In this document: positions 37,733 to 46,551 of the stretch, in pieces | Layout of the letters: the number at the start of each line of letters is the position of its first letter | How positions within the stretch are numbered: the first letter of the stretch is position 1 | NCBI RefSeq assembly: GCF_017329605.1 | Contig: NZ_JAFMTY010000012.1 | Span: forward strand, 1 to 64,000 | DNA length: 64,000 bases | Origin: Alicyclobacillus fructus | GTDB taxonomy: Bacteria > Bacillota > Bacilli > Alicyclobacillales > Alicyclobacillaceae | Reading direction: 5' to 3' | Position numbers and translations under genes: made by a program | Notes under the pieces: generated by a model | Told to the model about the DNA's origin: nothing | Databases searched by the model: none | What the model saw: only the letters and a program-made list of their open reading frames with translations

Positions 37733-38593
37733 TCAATACATGGACTTCGGCAGGCCGAGGCGATACTTGCCGCGCGACTCCAGGCCCCCGATGCCGTCGG
37801 TGCCGGTGTAGGTGGATTTCACGGCATCGTACAGGTTCACGGTCTCGTGGATGGGAGTGAACGCCACCTTTTCCGCGATGAACACCGGATCGAGCGCGTG
37901 GATCATGATCCGCTGCGGAGACGAGGCGAAATTCGCGCCGGCCTCGATGAGCGCCTCGAAATGCGACTGGCATGCCCCGGCGATGATGACGAGATCGTCC
38001 ATGTTTCGCACGTATTTGCGGGCGTTCGCCACCGTTTTGACGAAGTTTTGCGAGTTTCTATAATTCTTGATGTCCGACCAGTCCTTTCCCTTGCGGATGA
38101 CGCCGTCGTGGCCGGTTATGATCAGGATGTCCGGCTCATACGTTTCGAGCAGGTGCACGACCTTGCGCGGCATCTCCGATTCGGCCACGTGCTGGCCGAC
38201 CGCGCGGATCCCGAGTTCCTCGTACATGGCGAGGCATTTCTGCAGATAGGCGCCGTCGCCGTCCAGGTGCAGCACCGTGCCGGGGCGCTCGAAAAAATCC
38301 GGATTGGCGCGATATCGGGCTTCTTTCCGCAAAGCGCGCTTTTCCGACTCGTGGGCGCGGCGGGATCGAATGATGCGCAGGCACTCGCCGACGACCTGCG
38401 TGCGCATGGCCTCAAACGCGCGCAGATCTTCTTCGGTGACAGGGGCGAGATCGTCAAAGGGCGCGTCGGCCATCAGCCGCACATCCAACCCCTTCAGGAT
38501 GGCCGTTTCTGTGCTTTCATCGAGTTCAACGATCACGAAGCAGATGTCATGGCCGTATGACCGGCGGGTGACGCGGTCTCCGATGTGCCACAC
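37733..38593 (-). CDS. yabG: Sporulation-specific protease YabG
   Basis: Cysteine protease that trims spore coat proteins late in sporulation. The 286-residue product begins with an SH3-like stretch (GDRVTRRSYGHDICFVI) and contains VLHLDGDGAYLQKCL, DILIITGHDG and the conserved ACQSHFEALIEAGANFASSP that should hold catalytic Cys/His residues. GTG at 38593 behind GGGAGG. A sigma-K promoter is upstream. Confidence 0.96.
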   Translation of the reverse strand: MWHIGDRVTRRSYGHDICFVIVELDESTETAILKGLDVRLMADAPFDDLAPVTEEDLRAFEAMRTQVVGECLRIIRSRRAHESEKRALRKEARYRANPDFFERPGTVLHLDGDGAYLQKCLAMYEELGIRAVGQHVAESEMPRKVVHLLETYEPDILIITGHDGVIRKGKDWSDIKNYRNSQNFVKTVANARKYVRNMDDLVIIAGACQSHFEALIEAGANFASSPQRIMIHALDPVFIAEKVAFTPIHETVNLYDAVKSTYTGTDGIGGLESRGKYRLGLPKSMY

Positions 38594-38624
38594 CGTCCAT
38601 CGCCTCCCTTGGCGGGCTCTAGAC

Positions 38625-38650
38625 TACGGTATGCGGCACATCGTCCTCGT
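38625..38650 (-). promoter_or_regulatory. Sigma-K-type promoter of yabG
   Basis: CATACCGTA (38633-38625) fits CATANNNTA, and an AC (38650-38649) lies 15 bp upstream as the minimal sigma-K -35. About 32 bp before the start codon; yabG is sigma-K dependent in B. subtilis. Confidence 0.72.
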
Positions 38651-38667
38651 GATCCCGGGAGGGATGG

Positions 38668-39492
38668 ATGCTGGCAACTGCACGCGACATCACTTGCGTC
38701 CTGGCCGCGCGCGACGAGGCGCGCCGAATCGCGAACGTGCTGCGGCAGGTTGCGCGGGCGGGGGTCATGCGCGTCTCACTGTGCGTGAACGGCGCGACGG
38801 ATGGCACGCTGGCGGCGGCGCGGAGGACCGCATCGGAGCTGGAGCTTGAATTGACGGCGACGGAGTTCGCGAAGGCGCTGGGACACGATGCGCCTCGCGC
38901 CATTGCGGCGATGGAAGCGTGGCGGCGCTGGCCTCACGCGCACGGCTTGTTGCTGGTGGACGCAGACTGGCAAGGGAGCTTCGGCCCCATGCTGTCCGAT
39001 TTCATTCAGGACGCGCTTTGCCACCCCGCGTCCATCACGGGCGTCTGCGGCCGCGTGCAGGCGCCCGATCTCGACCGGCTCTGGGAGCGCATCGTGCGCC
39101 GCGCAGGCGCCCCGGCGGCGCTTCGACCGTTTTTGCTCCCGCAGCTCATTCCGCTCTCCACGTTCACGCGGGTTTCGCCCCGCTTCGCCGCGTCGCCTGG
39201 GCTGTTCTTCGCCCTCACGCGCCGCTCTGCCATCGCGTGGCGCGCATACGAAGCCTGGGACGGAAGACTGGTGGGGAACCCCGCGCGCAGCGCGCAGGAA
39301 CAGGCGCAAGTGCTGGAGATCCTGCGCGAAGACGCGCGAGCGGCTGAAAGGGCCCTCTTCGGCGGCGCAGGCGATCCGCCGCCGCTTTGGCCAGGATTGC
39401 GCAATTGGCGAGAGGTCGAGGCGTGGATGAGTCAAATCCGCGTGGACACCCCGCTCTTGGCCACGGCGCGCGGAGATCAGGACTTGGTGTAG
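38668..39492 (+). CDS. Glycosyltransferase family 2-like protein
   Basis: A 274-residue cytoplasmic protein with a GT-A-like N-terminus: TCVLAARDEARRIANVL, CVNGATDGTLAAARR and a DxD-type LLVDADWQGSF near residue 95. The C-terminal half is helical without membrane segments. Donor and acceptor sugars are unknown, and the metal motif is DAD, so a nucleotide-sugar transferase is plausible but not proven. ATG behind GGGAGGG. Divergent from yabG and overlapping the next gene tail-to-tail by 16 bp. Confidence 0.65.
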   Translation: MLATARDITCVLAARDEARRIANVLRQVARAGVMRVSLCVNGATDGTLAAARRTASELELELTATEFAKALGHDAPRAIAAMEAWRRWPHAHGLLLVDADWQGSFGPMLSDFIQDALCHPASITGVCGRVQAPDLDRLWERIVRRAGAPAALRPFLLPQLIPLSTFTRVSPRFAASPGLFFALTRRSAIAWRAYEAWDGRLVGNPARSAQEQAQVLEILREDARAAERALFGGAGDPPPLWPGLRNWREVEAWMSQIRVDTPLLATARGDQDLV

Positions 39493-39956
39493 CGATCCGC
39501 CACCTTGCTCGCCCCGAACGACTCGGGCTTGATCCGCGCCTCATAGCCGTTGGACTCGATCCACGCGACAATCTCGCGGATCCACTGCTTGGTCTCACCG
39601 CCCTCGCCGATGTCGAGGTGGACCTCGATCTGCCAGTCCTGCCCCGCCTTTTGCAGCCATTCGCTCAACAGCCCGCCCACCTGAAGAGATAACGAGGCCT
39701 CCGTAAACATGCGCTGCCTCAGCGAGTGAATATGCTCGTGATGTTCTTTGTGGACGTAGTAGCGAGCGCCGCGTCCGACGCGGTGCAGGATGACCGCGGT
39801 CACGAAGGTCGCGGATCCCGTGTGCTCGTGTGGCTGCGAATCGGTGCCGATGATCAGGCGAAATCGGTCTTGCGGATGATCTTTCCTCTCCTGGATGACG
39901 TCCTCCGCCACCTGCTCCAGGGTGACCACGCCGAGCGTCGGGCTGCGAAACAGCAC
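39477..39956 (-). CDS. YkuK-family (RNase H-like fold) protein
   Basis: A 159-residue protein of the DUF458/YkuK family. Visible are FRLIIGTDSQPHEHTGSATFVTAVILHR, YYVHKEHHEHIHSLRQRM and EVHLDIGEGGETKQWI, with Asp/His residues placed like a metal site in an RNase H fold. Activity is not established. GTG at 39956 (LFRSPTLG) has a G-rich ribosome site 9 nt upstream; the frame extends to 40010. Confidence 0.75.
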   Translation of the reverse strand: MLFRSPTLGVVTLEQVAEDVIQERKDHPQDRFRLIIGTDSQPHEHTGSATFVTAVILHRVGRGARYYVHKEHHEHIHSLRQRMFTEASLSLQVGGLLSEWLQKAGQDWQIEVHLDIGEGGETKQWIREIVAWIESNGYEARIKPESFGASKVADRYTKS

Positions 39957-40023
39957 GCGCACCGCCCCCTCTCGTTGGCTACGCGGCATCCTCGCCTGCT
40001 TCGCGGTCATCTGCCGCAGGATG

Positions 40024-40665
40024 TCACACGGGCTCAGCTGTGCTGGTCAACGCCCCGCCCTCGTCGACGAGCGCGTTGACCTGGCCGCCGTGACGCGCAC
40101 CTCCGTCAATTCCGACTTTATCCGAACCATACCACACGTCATGCGTCCCATGCAGCATCATGCACGGCGTGTGCCCGAACACCACCAGCTTGCCCACGCG
40201 GTGCGGGCGCGTATAAAACCGCTCGCGGATGGTGAGCAGATCCCGCTTGGCCGTCTGCCGCCAGTCCGCCTTCTCAGGGTCGATCCCGGCATGAACGGCC
40301 ACCCATCGTTCTCCCTCCCATGCGTAGGGCAGAGCGCGGAGAAACGAGGCGAGCGATGCATCTTCGGCAATGGCGCGGTACAGGGGATCTCGCCTCGGGC
40401 CGAGCGGTTTCATCCCTCCGCGCATCCAGCGCACCACGGCTTCCTCGTGATTGCCGCGAAGCGCCACGGCGCCGTCCGCGCAGAGTTGTCGGACCCGTCT
40501 GAGAACACCAAGGCTGTCCGGCCCGCCCGAGATATAGTCGCCGATGAGAACCAGTTGGTCTCGATCCGGCCGATAGTCGACGACCTTCAGCAGGCGCGCG
40601 AAGGGGCGCAGATGCCCGTGGATGTCGCTGATGAAAATCGTGCGTCCACGCGCTTGGTCCGGCAC
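40024..40665 (-). CDS. Calcineurin-like metallophosphoesterase
   Basis: The 213-residue protein has the phosphoesterase motifs ISDIHGH (residues about 12-18), GDYISGGPDS, GNHEEAV, and C-terminal VFGHTP with a further His. This looks like the small PPP-type phosphatases such as PrpE or ApaH relatives; the usual GDxVDRG is GDYISGG. GTG at 40665 behind GGAGGG is chosen over the long frame to 40731. Substrate unknown. Confidence 0.85.
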   Translation of the reverse strand: MPDQARGRTIFISDIHGHLRPFARLLKVVDYRPDRDQLVLIGDYISGGPDSLGVLRRVRQLCADGAVALRGNHEEAVVRWMRGGMKPLGPRRDPLYRAIAEDASLASFLRALPYAWEGERWVAVHAGIDPEKADWRQTAKRDLLTIRERFYTRPHRVGKLVVFGHTPCMMLHGTHDVWYGSDKVGIDGGARHGGQVNALVDEGGALTSTAEPV

Positions 40666-40710
40666 GGCGATCCCTCCCGAAAACGCTTGCAACCCGCGCT
40701 CGCGTTTCAC

Positions 40711-40739
40711 ATAATAGAAATTGTATTTCATTGTTTAAA
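40711..40739 (-). promoter_or_regulatory. Possible promoter of the phosphoesterase gene
   Basis: TATTAT (40716-40711) with TTTAAA 17 bp upstream (40739-40734), in an A/T-rich patch of about 50 bp between divergent genes. The opposite gene may be served from the same patch. Confidence 0.4.
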
Positions 40740-40785
40740 TCCTTGCCACAGATCACCTGTGAAGCGAGGCTTGGGGGGCTCGCCC

Positions 40786-41859
40786 ATGGACATCCGCGCC
40801 ATCCCTGGCGTCATGCCGGTTCGCGAGGAAGACAGGCTCGATTGGAATCGACTCCGCGACTACCTCGTGCGCGAGGGCGTGCTTCCGGCCGATTCCGCTC
40901 CACTTTACGCCGTTCAGTTTCCCACCGGCGCATCCAACCTCACCTATCTGATTCAGAGCGGCGAGTTCGTGGCCGTGCTGCGCCGACCGCCCCACGGACC
41001 GCTCCCGCCGCGCGCGCACGACATGGGGCGCGAATCGTCCATTCTGGCGAGGCTTCATCCGCATTTCCCGAAGGCGCCGAAGCCGTACGCCTACTGCGAC
41101 GATCCGGCCGTGATCGGCGTGCCGTTTTTCATCATGGAATACCGCCCCGGCGTCCCCTTGGACGATTCCTTTCCGGAAGGGTTCGCGTACACGCCCGAGG
41201 TGGGACGGGCCATCTCGGAACGCGCCGTCCGCGCGCTCGCCGAGTTGCATGCCGTCGATCCGGCCGCGTCCGGACTCATGGCGTTTGGCAAGCCCGAGGG
41301 CTTTCTGCGGCGCCAGGTCGAAGGATGGATCGAACGGTTTCATCGATCTCGCACAGACGAAGACGTGCCTCACGCCGACACCGTGATGGCGTGGCTCAGC
41401 GGCCACGTGCCGGAGTCGCGGGATGTCGCCGTGATCCACAACGATTTCAAACTGAACAACATGCTGTTTGCGCCGCCGGCCTACCAGGACATCGTCGGCA
41501 TCGTGGATTGGGAGATGGCCACCGTCGGCGATCCGCTGTTCGATCTCGGCGTCATGCTCAGCTACTGGACGGAGCCGTCCGATCCGCCGACGCTCCGGGC
41601 GCTGTTTCCGTCCGTGACGACGCTCGAAGGGTTCTACACGCGGGATCAAATGGCCGAACGTTACGCCGAGGAGACCGGGCGCTCGATCCACGACATGAAG
41701 TTCTACTACGTCTTTGGCGTATTCAAGCTCGCCGTGATTCTTCAGCAGATCTACGTCCGGTACAAGATGGGGAAAACGTCCGATCCGCGGTTCGCCCGAT
41801 TCGGCGATGGCATCCGGGCGTTGGTCGAGCATGCGCGGGGCGAGATCGACCAAGGGTAA
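40786..41859 (+). CDS. APH-family phosphotransferase (ACAD10/11 N-domain type)
   Basis: The 357-residue aminoglycoside-phosphotransferase-fold protein has a nucleotide loop FPTGASNLTYL, FIMEYRPG, the catalytic loop VIHNDFKLNNMLF (Asp near 222) and VDWEMATVGDPLFDLG. This is the type fused to acyl-CoA dehydrogenases in ACAD10/ACAD11, where it phosphorylates 4-hydroxyacyl-CoA. Here a separate ACAD10/11-like dehydrogenase lies nearby (45302-46519), which fits that role. ATG at 40786 behind GGGGGG. Confidence 0.85.
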   Translation: MDIRAIPGVMPVREEDRLDWNRLRDYLVREGVLPADSAPLYAVQFPTGASNLTYLIQSGEFVAVLRRPPHGPLPPRAHDMGRESSILARLHPHFPKAPKPYAYCDDPAVIGVPFFIMEYRPGVPLDDSFPEGFAYTPEVGRAISERAVRALAELHAVDPAASGLMAFGKPEGFLRRQVEGWIERFHRSRTDEDVPHADTVMAWLSGHVPESRDVAVIHNDFKLNNMLFAPPAYQDIVGIVDWEMATVGDPLFDLGVMLSYWTEPSDPPTLRALFPSVTTLEGFYTRDQMAERYAEETGRSIHDMKFYYVFGVFKLAVILQQIYVRYKMGKTSDPRFARFGDGIRALVEHARGEIDQG

Positions 41860-41872
41860 GATGTCCTCGTGC

Positions 41873-41904
41873 AAAAAAAGACGGCACCCGCCACCCCGGG
41901 TGCC
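41873..41904 (-). terminator. Terminator of the IclR gene
   Basis: Stem GGCACCC/GGGTGCC (41883-41904) followed on the minus strand by GTCTTTTTTTGC, starting at the stop codon. It may also stop the converging phosphotransferase transcript. Confidence 0.88.
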
Positions 41905-42678
41905 CTATGGCCTTCCTTGATATCCGCTCCACGTAGAGACCTTGGCTGCGCTCTCTTTGAGCGCCTTCACCGCTCGCTCGACGTCCTCTTCCTGAATCAC
42001 CGACGTCATGGTGAGGCAGGAGAGGACGAGATCGACCTTGTTCTGCTGGTTGAACACCGGTACGGCCACCGCGGAGATGCCTGGCCACAGTTCCCCATGG
42101 GAAACCGCGTACCCCTTCTCGCGCACCTCCTGCAACAGCCGCACGTATTCCTCCTCGTCCGTGATGCTGTAGGGCGTGTACGCCTTGAGTCCCTCCCGCA
42201 GCACTCGACGCCACGTGGACTCGTCGTCATACGCGAGAAAACACCGGCCAAACGCGGCGCCGTAGACCGGAAACTGCTGGCCCACGGACACCGCGATGCG
42301 CACGCCATCTCCCGGCGGCTCGGCGGATCCGATGTAGATGACGCGATCATCCCGCAGGCGCTTGACCAACACAGCCGTCATGCCGGTCTGGGAAGCGACC
42401 TGATGGAGTTCGGCGAGCGCGTGCGCGTACACATCGTTCAGGTCGGCCGCGCGCGCACCCAGTGGGATCAGGTACGGTCCCAGGCTGTAGCGGCGGGACT
42501 GGGGATCGTACGAGACGAAGTCCTCCCGCTCCAGCGTACGCAACACCCGCAGGCACGTCGTCTTGTTCACGCCGAGCCGCTCGGCGATCTCTGTCAAGGT
42601 AGATTGCCGGTACTTGTGCCGGCTCAACAGTTTCAGCACGCGCGCAGCGAGCGCGACAGATGGCACTTGGTAGTCCAA
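41905..42678 (-). CDS. IclR-family transcription regulator
   Basis: A 257-residue regulator with a winged helix-turn-helix (residues 5-65: ALAARVLKLLSRH...LTEIAERLGVNKTTCLRVLRTL) and an IclR effector domain (about 80-250). It is the last gene of a fatty-acid block on the same strand and probably controls it in answer to an acyl-CoA or acid. TTG at 42678 behind GAGGGTG. Confidence 0.9.
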   Translation of the reverse strand: MDYQVPSVALAARVLKLLSRHKYRQSTLTEIAERLGVNKTTCLRVLRTLEREDFVSYDPQSRRYSLGPYLIPLGARAADLNDVYAHALAELHQVASQTGMTAVLVKRLRDDRVIYIGSAEPPGDGVRIAVSVGQQFPVYGAAFGRCFLAYDDESTWRRVLREGLKAYTPYSITDEEEYVRLLQEVREKGYAVSHGELWPGISAVAVPVFNQQNKVDLVLSCLTMTSVIQEEDVERAVKALKESAAKVSTWSGYQGRP

Positions 42679-42717
42679 CGGACACCCTCATTCCGCGAAA
42701 GAGTCTCAGGCTCGCCG

Positions 42718-43140
42718 TCAGGCGAGCGGTTTGCGGAACGTCGCCGTACCTTGGACGACGCGGACGTCTCCCGGCGACTTCTGCGCCCAGACGTCGCACG
42801 TCACCACCTGATAGCCTTCTTCCTCTTTCACCTCTTGGACGACGCCGTCACAGGTGATAATATCACCGGGCCGCACCATGTCAACGAAGCGGACGCCAAA
42901 GGACAGCAGATCGCCTTGCTCGCCGATCTCGTCCGTCAACATCTGCGCGACAAATCCCATCGTGAGCATGCCATGGGCGATGACGCCGCCGAGTCCCGCC
43001 TCTTTGGCGAACTCCTCCACCGTATGAATCGGGTTGAAGTCGCCCGACGCGCCCGAATACTTGACAAGCTGAATCTTGGTCACGGGCGGCTTGGTGAGCG
43101 GCGTGAGGTGATCGCCCGGCTGATACCGCTTGGCCGTCAT
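42718..43140 (-). CDS. MaoC-like hydratase, C-type subunit
   Basis: Single hot-dog protein of 140 residues with the hydratase motif YSGASGDFNPIHTVEEFAKEAGLGGVIAHGML (Asp and His of the catalytic pair). Probable (R)-specific enoyl-CoA hydratase half. ATG overlaps the partner's stop as ATGA, so the two are made in equal amounts, as in HadA/HadB-like pairs. Confidence 0.88.
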   Translation of the reverse strand: MTAKRYQPGDHLTPLTKPPVTKIQLVKYSGASGDFNPIHTVEEFAKEAGLGGVIAHGMLTMGFVAQMLTDEIGEQGDLLSFGVRFVDMVRPGDIITCDGVVQEVKEEEGYQVVTCDVWAQKSPGDVRVVQGTATFRKPLA

Positions 43141-43592
43141 TTCGCTCCGCCCCCTTCCGGACGATAGATCACCGTCGACTTCGCCTCCTGGACGATCTCG
43201 CCGGCCTCATTCTCCACCTTGTAGGTGAACACGAGCAAAATCATCCGTCCGAGCTTGCCCGCCCGCTCTTTCACGTCGGTCAGAGCGAAGCTCGCGTACA
43301 ACACGTCCCCCGCGAGGATGGGCTTGTGATACGTGTACGACATCTCCCCGTGAATGAGCCCTTCCGTGGGCATCTCCAGCCCGGGGATGACGCCATAATC
43401 GAACGTCCGGCTGAAGGTGGGCGGCGCGACCAGGCGGCCGAAGCGGCTTTGCGCCGCATAGGTTTCGTCGTGATACAGCGGATTGGGGTCGCCAATCGCA
43501 TCTGCGAACTTGCGGATGGCGCCTTTCTCCACCTCGTTTTTCACCGGCTTCGACCAAACCCCAAGCAGCCGCTCGAAATCCGCGAGTTCCAT
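43137..43592 (-). CDS. MaoC-like N-terminal (FAS1-type) dehydratase subunit
   Basis: A 151-residue hot-dog protein with FADAIGDPNPLYHDETYAAQSRFGRLVAPPTF, matching the N-terminal dehydratase family (HadA/FAS1 type). This half usually lacks the complete active site and pairs with a MaoC subunit, here the overlapping gene. ATG behind GGAGGAGA. Confidence 0.88.
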   Translation of the reverse strand: MELADFERLLGVWSKPVKNEVEKGAIRKFADAIGDPNPLYHDETYAAQSRFGRLVAPPTFSRTFDYGVIPGLEMPTEGLIHGEMSYTYHKPILAGDVLYASFALTDVKERAGKLGRMILLVFTYKVENEAGEIVQEAKSTVIYRPEGGGAK

Positions 43593-43613
43593 GGCTCATC
43601 TCCTCCACAAGGC

Positions 43614-45254
43614 TCAGTACATCGACACCAGTTGGCCCTTGTCGTACTGCTCGCGCAGCGTCTTTTTCGAGAACTTGCCCACGCTCGTCTTCGGGATCTC
43701 CTCCACGAACACGTAGTCGTCAGGCAACCACCACTTGGCCACCATCTTGGACAGATGGGCCTGGAGATCGTCCTTGGTGACCTTGCCCCTGTATTCCTCG
43801 CGCAACACGACGCACGCGAGCGGGCGCTCCTGCCATTTCTCGTGCGGGATGGCGATCACGGCGGCCTCCATCACCGCAGGGTGAGCCATCAGGGCGTTTT
43901 CGAGATCCACCGAGGAGATCCACTCGCCGCCCGACTTGACGAGATCCTTGACGCGATCGACGATTTGCAAATAGCCGTTTTCGTCGATGGTCGCAATGTC
44001 GCCCGTGCGGAACCAACCGTCCTCGGTGAAGGCCTCCTTGGTCTTCTCCGGATCTTTGTAATAGGAATCGATGATCCAAGGGCCTTTGAGGAGCAGTTCG
44101 CCCATCTCCTTGCCGTCGTGCGCGACCTCCTCGCCCTTTTCGTTCACGATGCGCATTTCGAGGCCCGGCAAAATGAGCCCTGTCTTCGCGCGCAGTTTGT
44201 ACTTCTCCTCGTCCGGCAGGTCCTTCAGGCTGGTCTTCGGGAAGGAGACGAACGTCACGGGGCTTGTCTCCGTCTGGCCATAGCCCTGGTACAGCTTGAC
44301 GCCGAGTTCCTTTTCATACGCTTCGCTGAGCGACGCCGGCAGCGCGGACCCGCCCGACATGAAGAAGCGCACGCAGGAGAAGTCGTATTCGCCCGGATGT
44401 TGACGGACGTGATTCAGGATGCCCATCCAGATGGTCGGCACACCGGCGGAATACGTCACGCGCTCGTTGTGAATCAGATCCGCCAAGTCCTTCGCGGTCG
44501 GGCGCGGACCGGGATAGACCTGCTTGGCGCCGATCCACGTGTCCGAATACGGGCGTCCCCACGCGTTGACGTGAAACATGGGCACGACGGGCATCGTGAC
44601 GTCCGTTTCCCGAGTGCCGAGCTCGTCGACAAGCACCGTCAGGCAGTGGAGGTACAGGCCGCGGTGCGTGTAGACGACGCCCTTCGGGTTGCCGGTCGTC
44701 GCCGACGTGTAGCTGATGAGCGCCGGGGTGTTCTCGTCGAACGTCGGAAACTCGAAGTGCGGATCGCCCTGGCGAATCAGATCTTCATAGTGGTACACAT
44801 TCGTCAGCTTCGTCTCCGGCAGCTTGTCGTTGTCCGTCATCACGACGTACGCCTGGACGGTGGTGAGCTTGGGCGCCACCGCTTCGATGAGCGGCAACAG
44901 ATCCTCGTCGACAAACAGCACCTTGTCCTCGGCATGATTGATGACATACGCAATCTGCTCGGGGAACAGCCGAATGTTGACCGTGTGCAGCACGCGCTGC
45001 GAGCACGGCACCGCGTAGTACAGTTCGAGGTGCCGATGATGGTTCCAGGCGAACGATCCAACGTGTTCAAGCGCTTTCACGCCGAGCACGCGATCGAGCG
45101 CGTTTGCGAGCCGGCAGACGCGATCGTACAGATCCGCGTAGGTGTAGCGGAACACGCCGTTGTACCCGCGCGAGACGATTTCCTTTTCCGGGAAGATGGT
45201 CTTGGCGCGATACAGCGGCGATTTGAGAAGAAGCGGATAGTTCATCATCGCCAT
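43614..45254 (-). CDS. Long-chain fatty-acid--CoA ligase
   Basis: AMP-forming acyl-CoA synthetase of about 545 residues. ATP loop YTSATTGNPKGVVYTHR (near 185), YGQTETSP, DGWFRTGD (near 410) and the C-terminal lysine segment TSVGKFSKKTLRE. Three ATG codons exist at the start (45254, 45248, 45245); the ribosome site GGAG favours 45248. Activates fatty acids for the block; resembles medium/long-chain FadD3/AlkK-type ligases. Confidence 0.93.
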   Translation of the reverse strand: MAMMNYPLLLKSPLYRAKTIFPEKEIVSRGYNGVFRYTYADLYDRVCRLANALDRVLGVKALEHVGSFAWNHHRHLELYYAVPCSQRVLHTVNIRLFPEQIAYVINHAEDKVLFVDEDLLPLIEAVAPKLTTVQAYVVMTDNDKLPETKLTNVYHYEDLIRQGDPHFEFPTFDENTPALISYTSATTGNPKGVVYTHRGLYLHCLTVLVDELGTRETDVTMPVVPMFHVNAWGRPYSDTWIGAKQVYPGPRPTAKDLADLIHNERVTYSAGVPTIWMGILNHVRQHPGEYDFSCVRFFMSGGSALPASLSEAYEKELGVKLYQGYGQTETSPVTFVSFPKTSLKDLPDEEKYKLRAKTGLILPGLEMRIVNEKGEEVAHDGKEMGELLLKGPWIIDSYYKDPEKTKEAFTEDGWFRTGDIATIDENGYLQIVDRVKDLVKSGGEWISSVDLENALMAHPAVMEAAVIAIPHEKWQERPLACVVLREEYRGKVTKDDLQAHLSKMVAKWWLPDDYVFVEEIPKTSVGKFSKKTLREQYDKGQLVSMY

Positions 45255-45301
45255 CGACTCCTTTCACGAGTCCAGTTCCTTCGACACCGCGCGGCCGGGG
45301 A

Positions 45302-46519
45302 TTAGCTCGGCCGCTCAGCTCCCTGCGCCAGTTCCAGCCTCGCCACGTGGCGCTTGTGCACCTCATCCGGGCCGTCGGCGATGCGGATGACGCGCGATTG
45401 CGCCCACATGTACGCGAGCGGCGTGTCCTGGCTCACGCCGGCCGCCCCAAACGCCTGAATGGCGCGGTCGATCACGCGCTGCGCCACGTTCGGCGCGACC
45501 ACCTTGATCATGGCGATTTCCTTTTGAGCCGCCTTGTTCCCCACGGTGTCCATCATGTACGCGGCCTTCAGGACGAGCAGCCGCGCCTGCTCGATTTCTA
45601 TGCGCGACTCGGCAATCCACTCCCGGATGACGCCCTGTTCCGCAAGCGGCCGCCCAAACGCGACGCGCTCCTTGACGCGCTGAACCATGAGCTCGAGCGC
45701 GCGCTCGGCCATCCCGATTTGGCGCATGCAGTGATGAATGCGCCCCGGCCCAAGCCGCCCCTGGGCGATGGCAAATCCCTTGCCCTCGCCCCAGATGAGG
45801 TTTTCCTTGGGCACGCGCACGTTTTCAAACAAGATCTCGGCATGGCCGTGCGGCGCGTCGTCATAACCGAACACGTTCAGCGTCCGCACGATCTTCACGC
45901 CAGGCGTGTCGAGCGGCACGATGATCATGGACTGCTGCTCATGCTTCGGGGCATCGGGGTTGGTCTTGCCCATCAGAATGGCGAACTTGCAGCGCGGATC
46001 GCCCGCGCCGGACGACCACCATTTGTGGGCGTTGATCACGTACTCGTCCCCATCCCGAACGATGCTGGCCGAGATGTTGGTGGCATCGGAGGAGGCCACC
46101 TCCGGCTCCGTCATGGCGAAGCAGGAGCGGATCTTGCCCGCGAGCAGCGGCTTCAGCCACTTCTCCTTCTGCTCGGGCGTTCCGTACCGGACAAGAACCT
46201 CCATATTGCCCGTGTCGGGGGCGTTGCAGTTAAACACCTCGGGCGCAATGGGCGACCGCCCCATCACTTCGGCGAGCGGCGCATACTCGAGGTTGCTGAG
46301 GCCGGCACCGTACTCGCTGTCCGGGAGAAATAGATTCCACAGCCCCGCCGCCTTCGCCTTCGCCTTCATCTCCTCCATAATGGGGGGGACCATCCAGCGG
46401 CTCGGCTGCTGAGCGAGCTGCTCGTAGTAGATGCGTTCGCCGGGATAGACGACTTCCTCCATAAAATCCTCAAGCTTGCGCTTCAGCGCCACCACTTTGT
46501 CGGAGTACGAGAAATCCAT
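45302..46519 (-). CDS. Acyl-CoA dehydrogenase, ACAD10/11-like
   Basis: A 405-residue flavoprotein with [17 protein letters not shown] (FAD/substrate loop), [11 protein letters not shown] and [13 protein letters not shown]. In place of the usual EGT catalytic segment it has [16 protein letters not shown], the form seen in the ACAD10/11 branch. Together with the APH-like protein at 40786 this suggests use of 4-hydroxy acids or similar substrates. ATG at 46519 behind AAGGAGAG. Confidence 0.9.
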   Translation of the reverse strand: MDFSYSDKVVALKRKLEDFMEEVVYPGERIYYEQLAQQPSRWMVPPIMEEMKAKAKAAGLWNLFLPDSEYGAGLSNLEYAPLAEVMGRSPIAPEVFNCNAPDTGNMEVLVRYGTPEQKEKWLKPLLAGKIRSCFAMTEPEVASSDATNISASIVRDGDEYVINAHKWWSSGAGDPRCKFAILMGKTNPDAPKHEQQSMIIVPLDTPGVKIVRTLNVFGYDDAPHGHAEILFENVRVPKENLIWGEGKGFAIAQGRLGPGRIHHCMRQIGMAERALELMVQRVKERVAFGRPLAEQGVIREWIAESRIEIEQARLLVLKAAYMMDTVGNKAAQKEIAMIKVVAPNVAQRVIDRAIQAFGAAGVSQDTPLAYMWAQSRVIRIADGPDEVHKRHVARLELAQGAERPS

Positions 46520-46551
46520 GTCTATCTCTCCTTCACGCCGAGGCGCGATCG

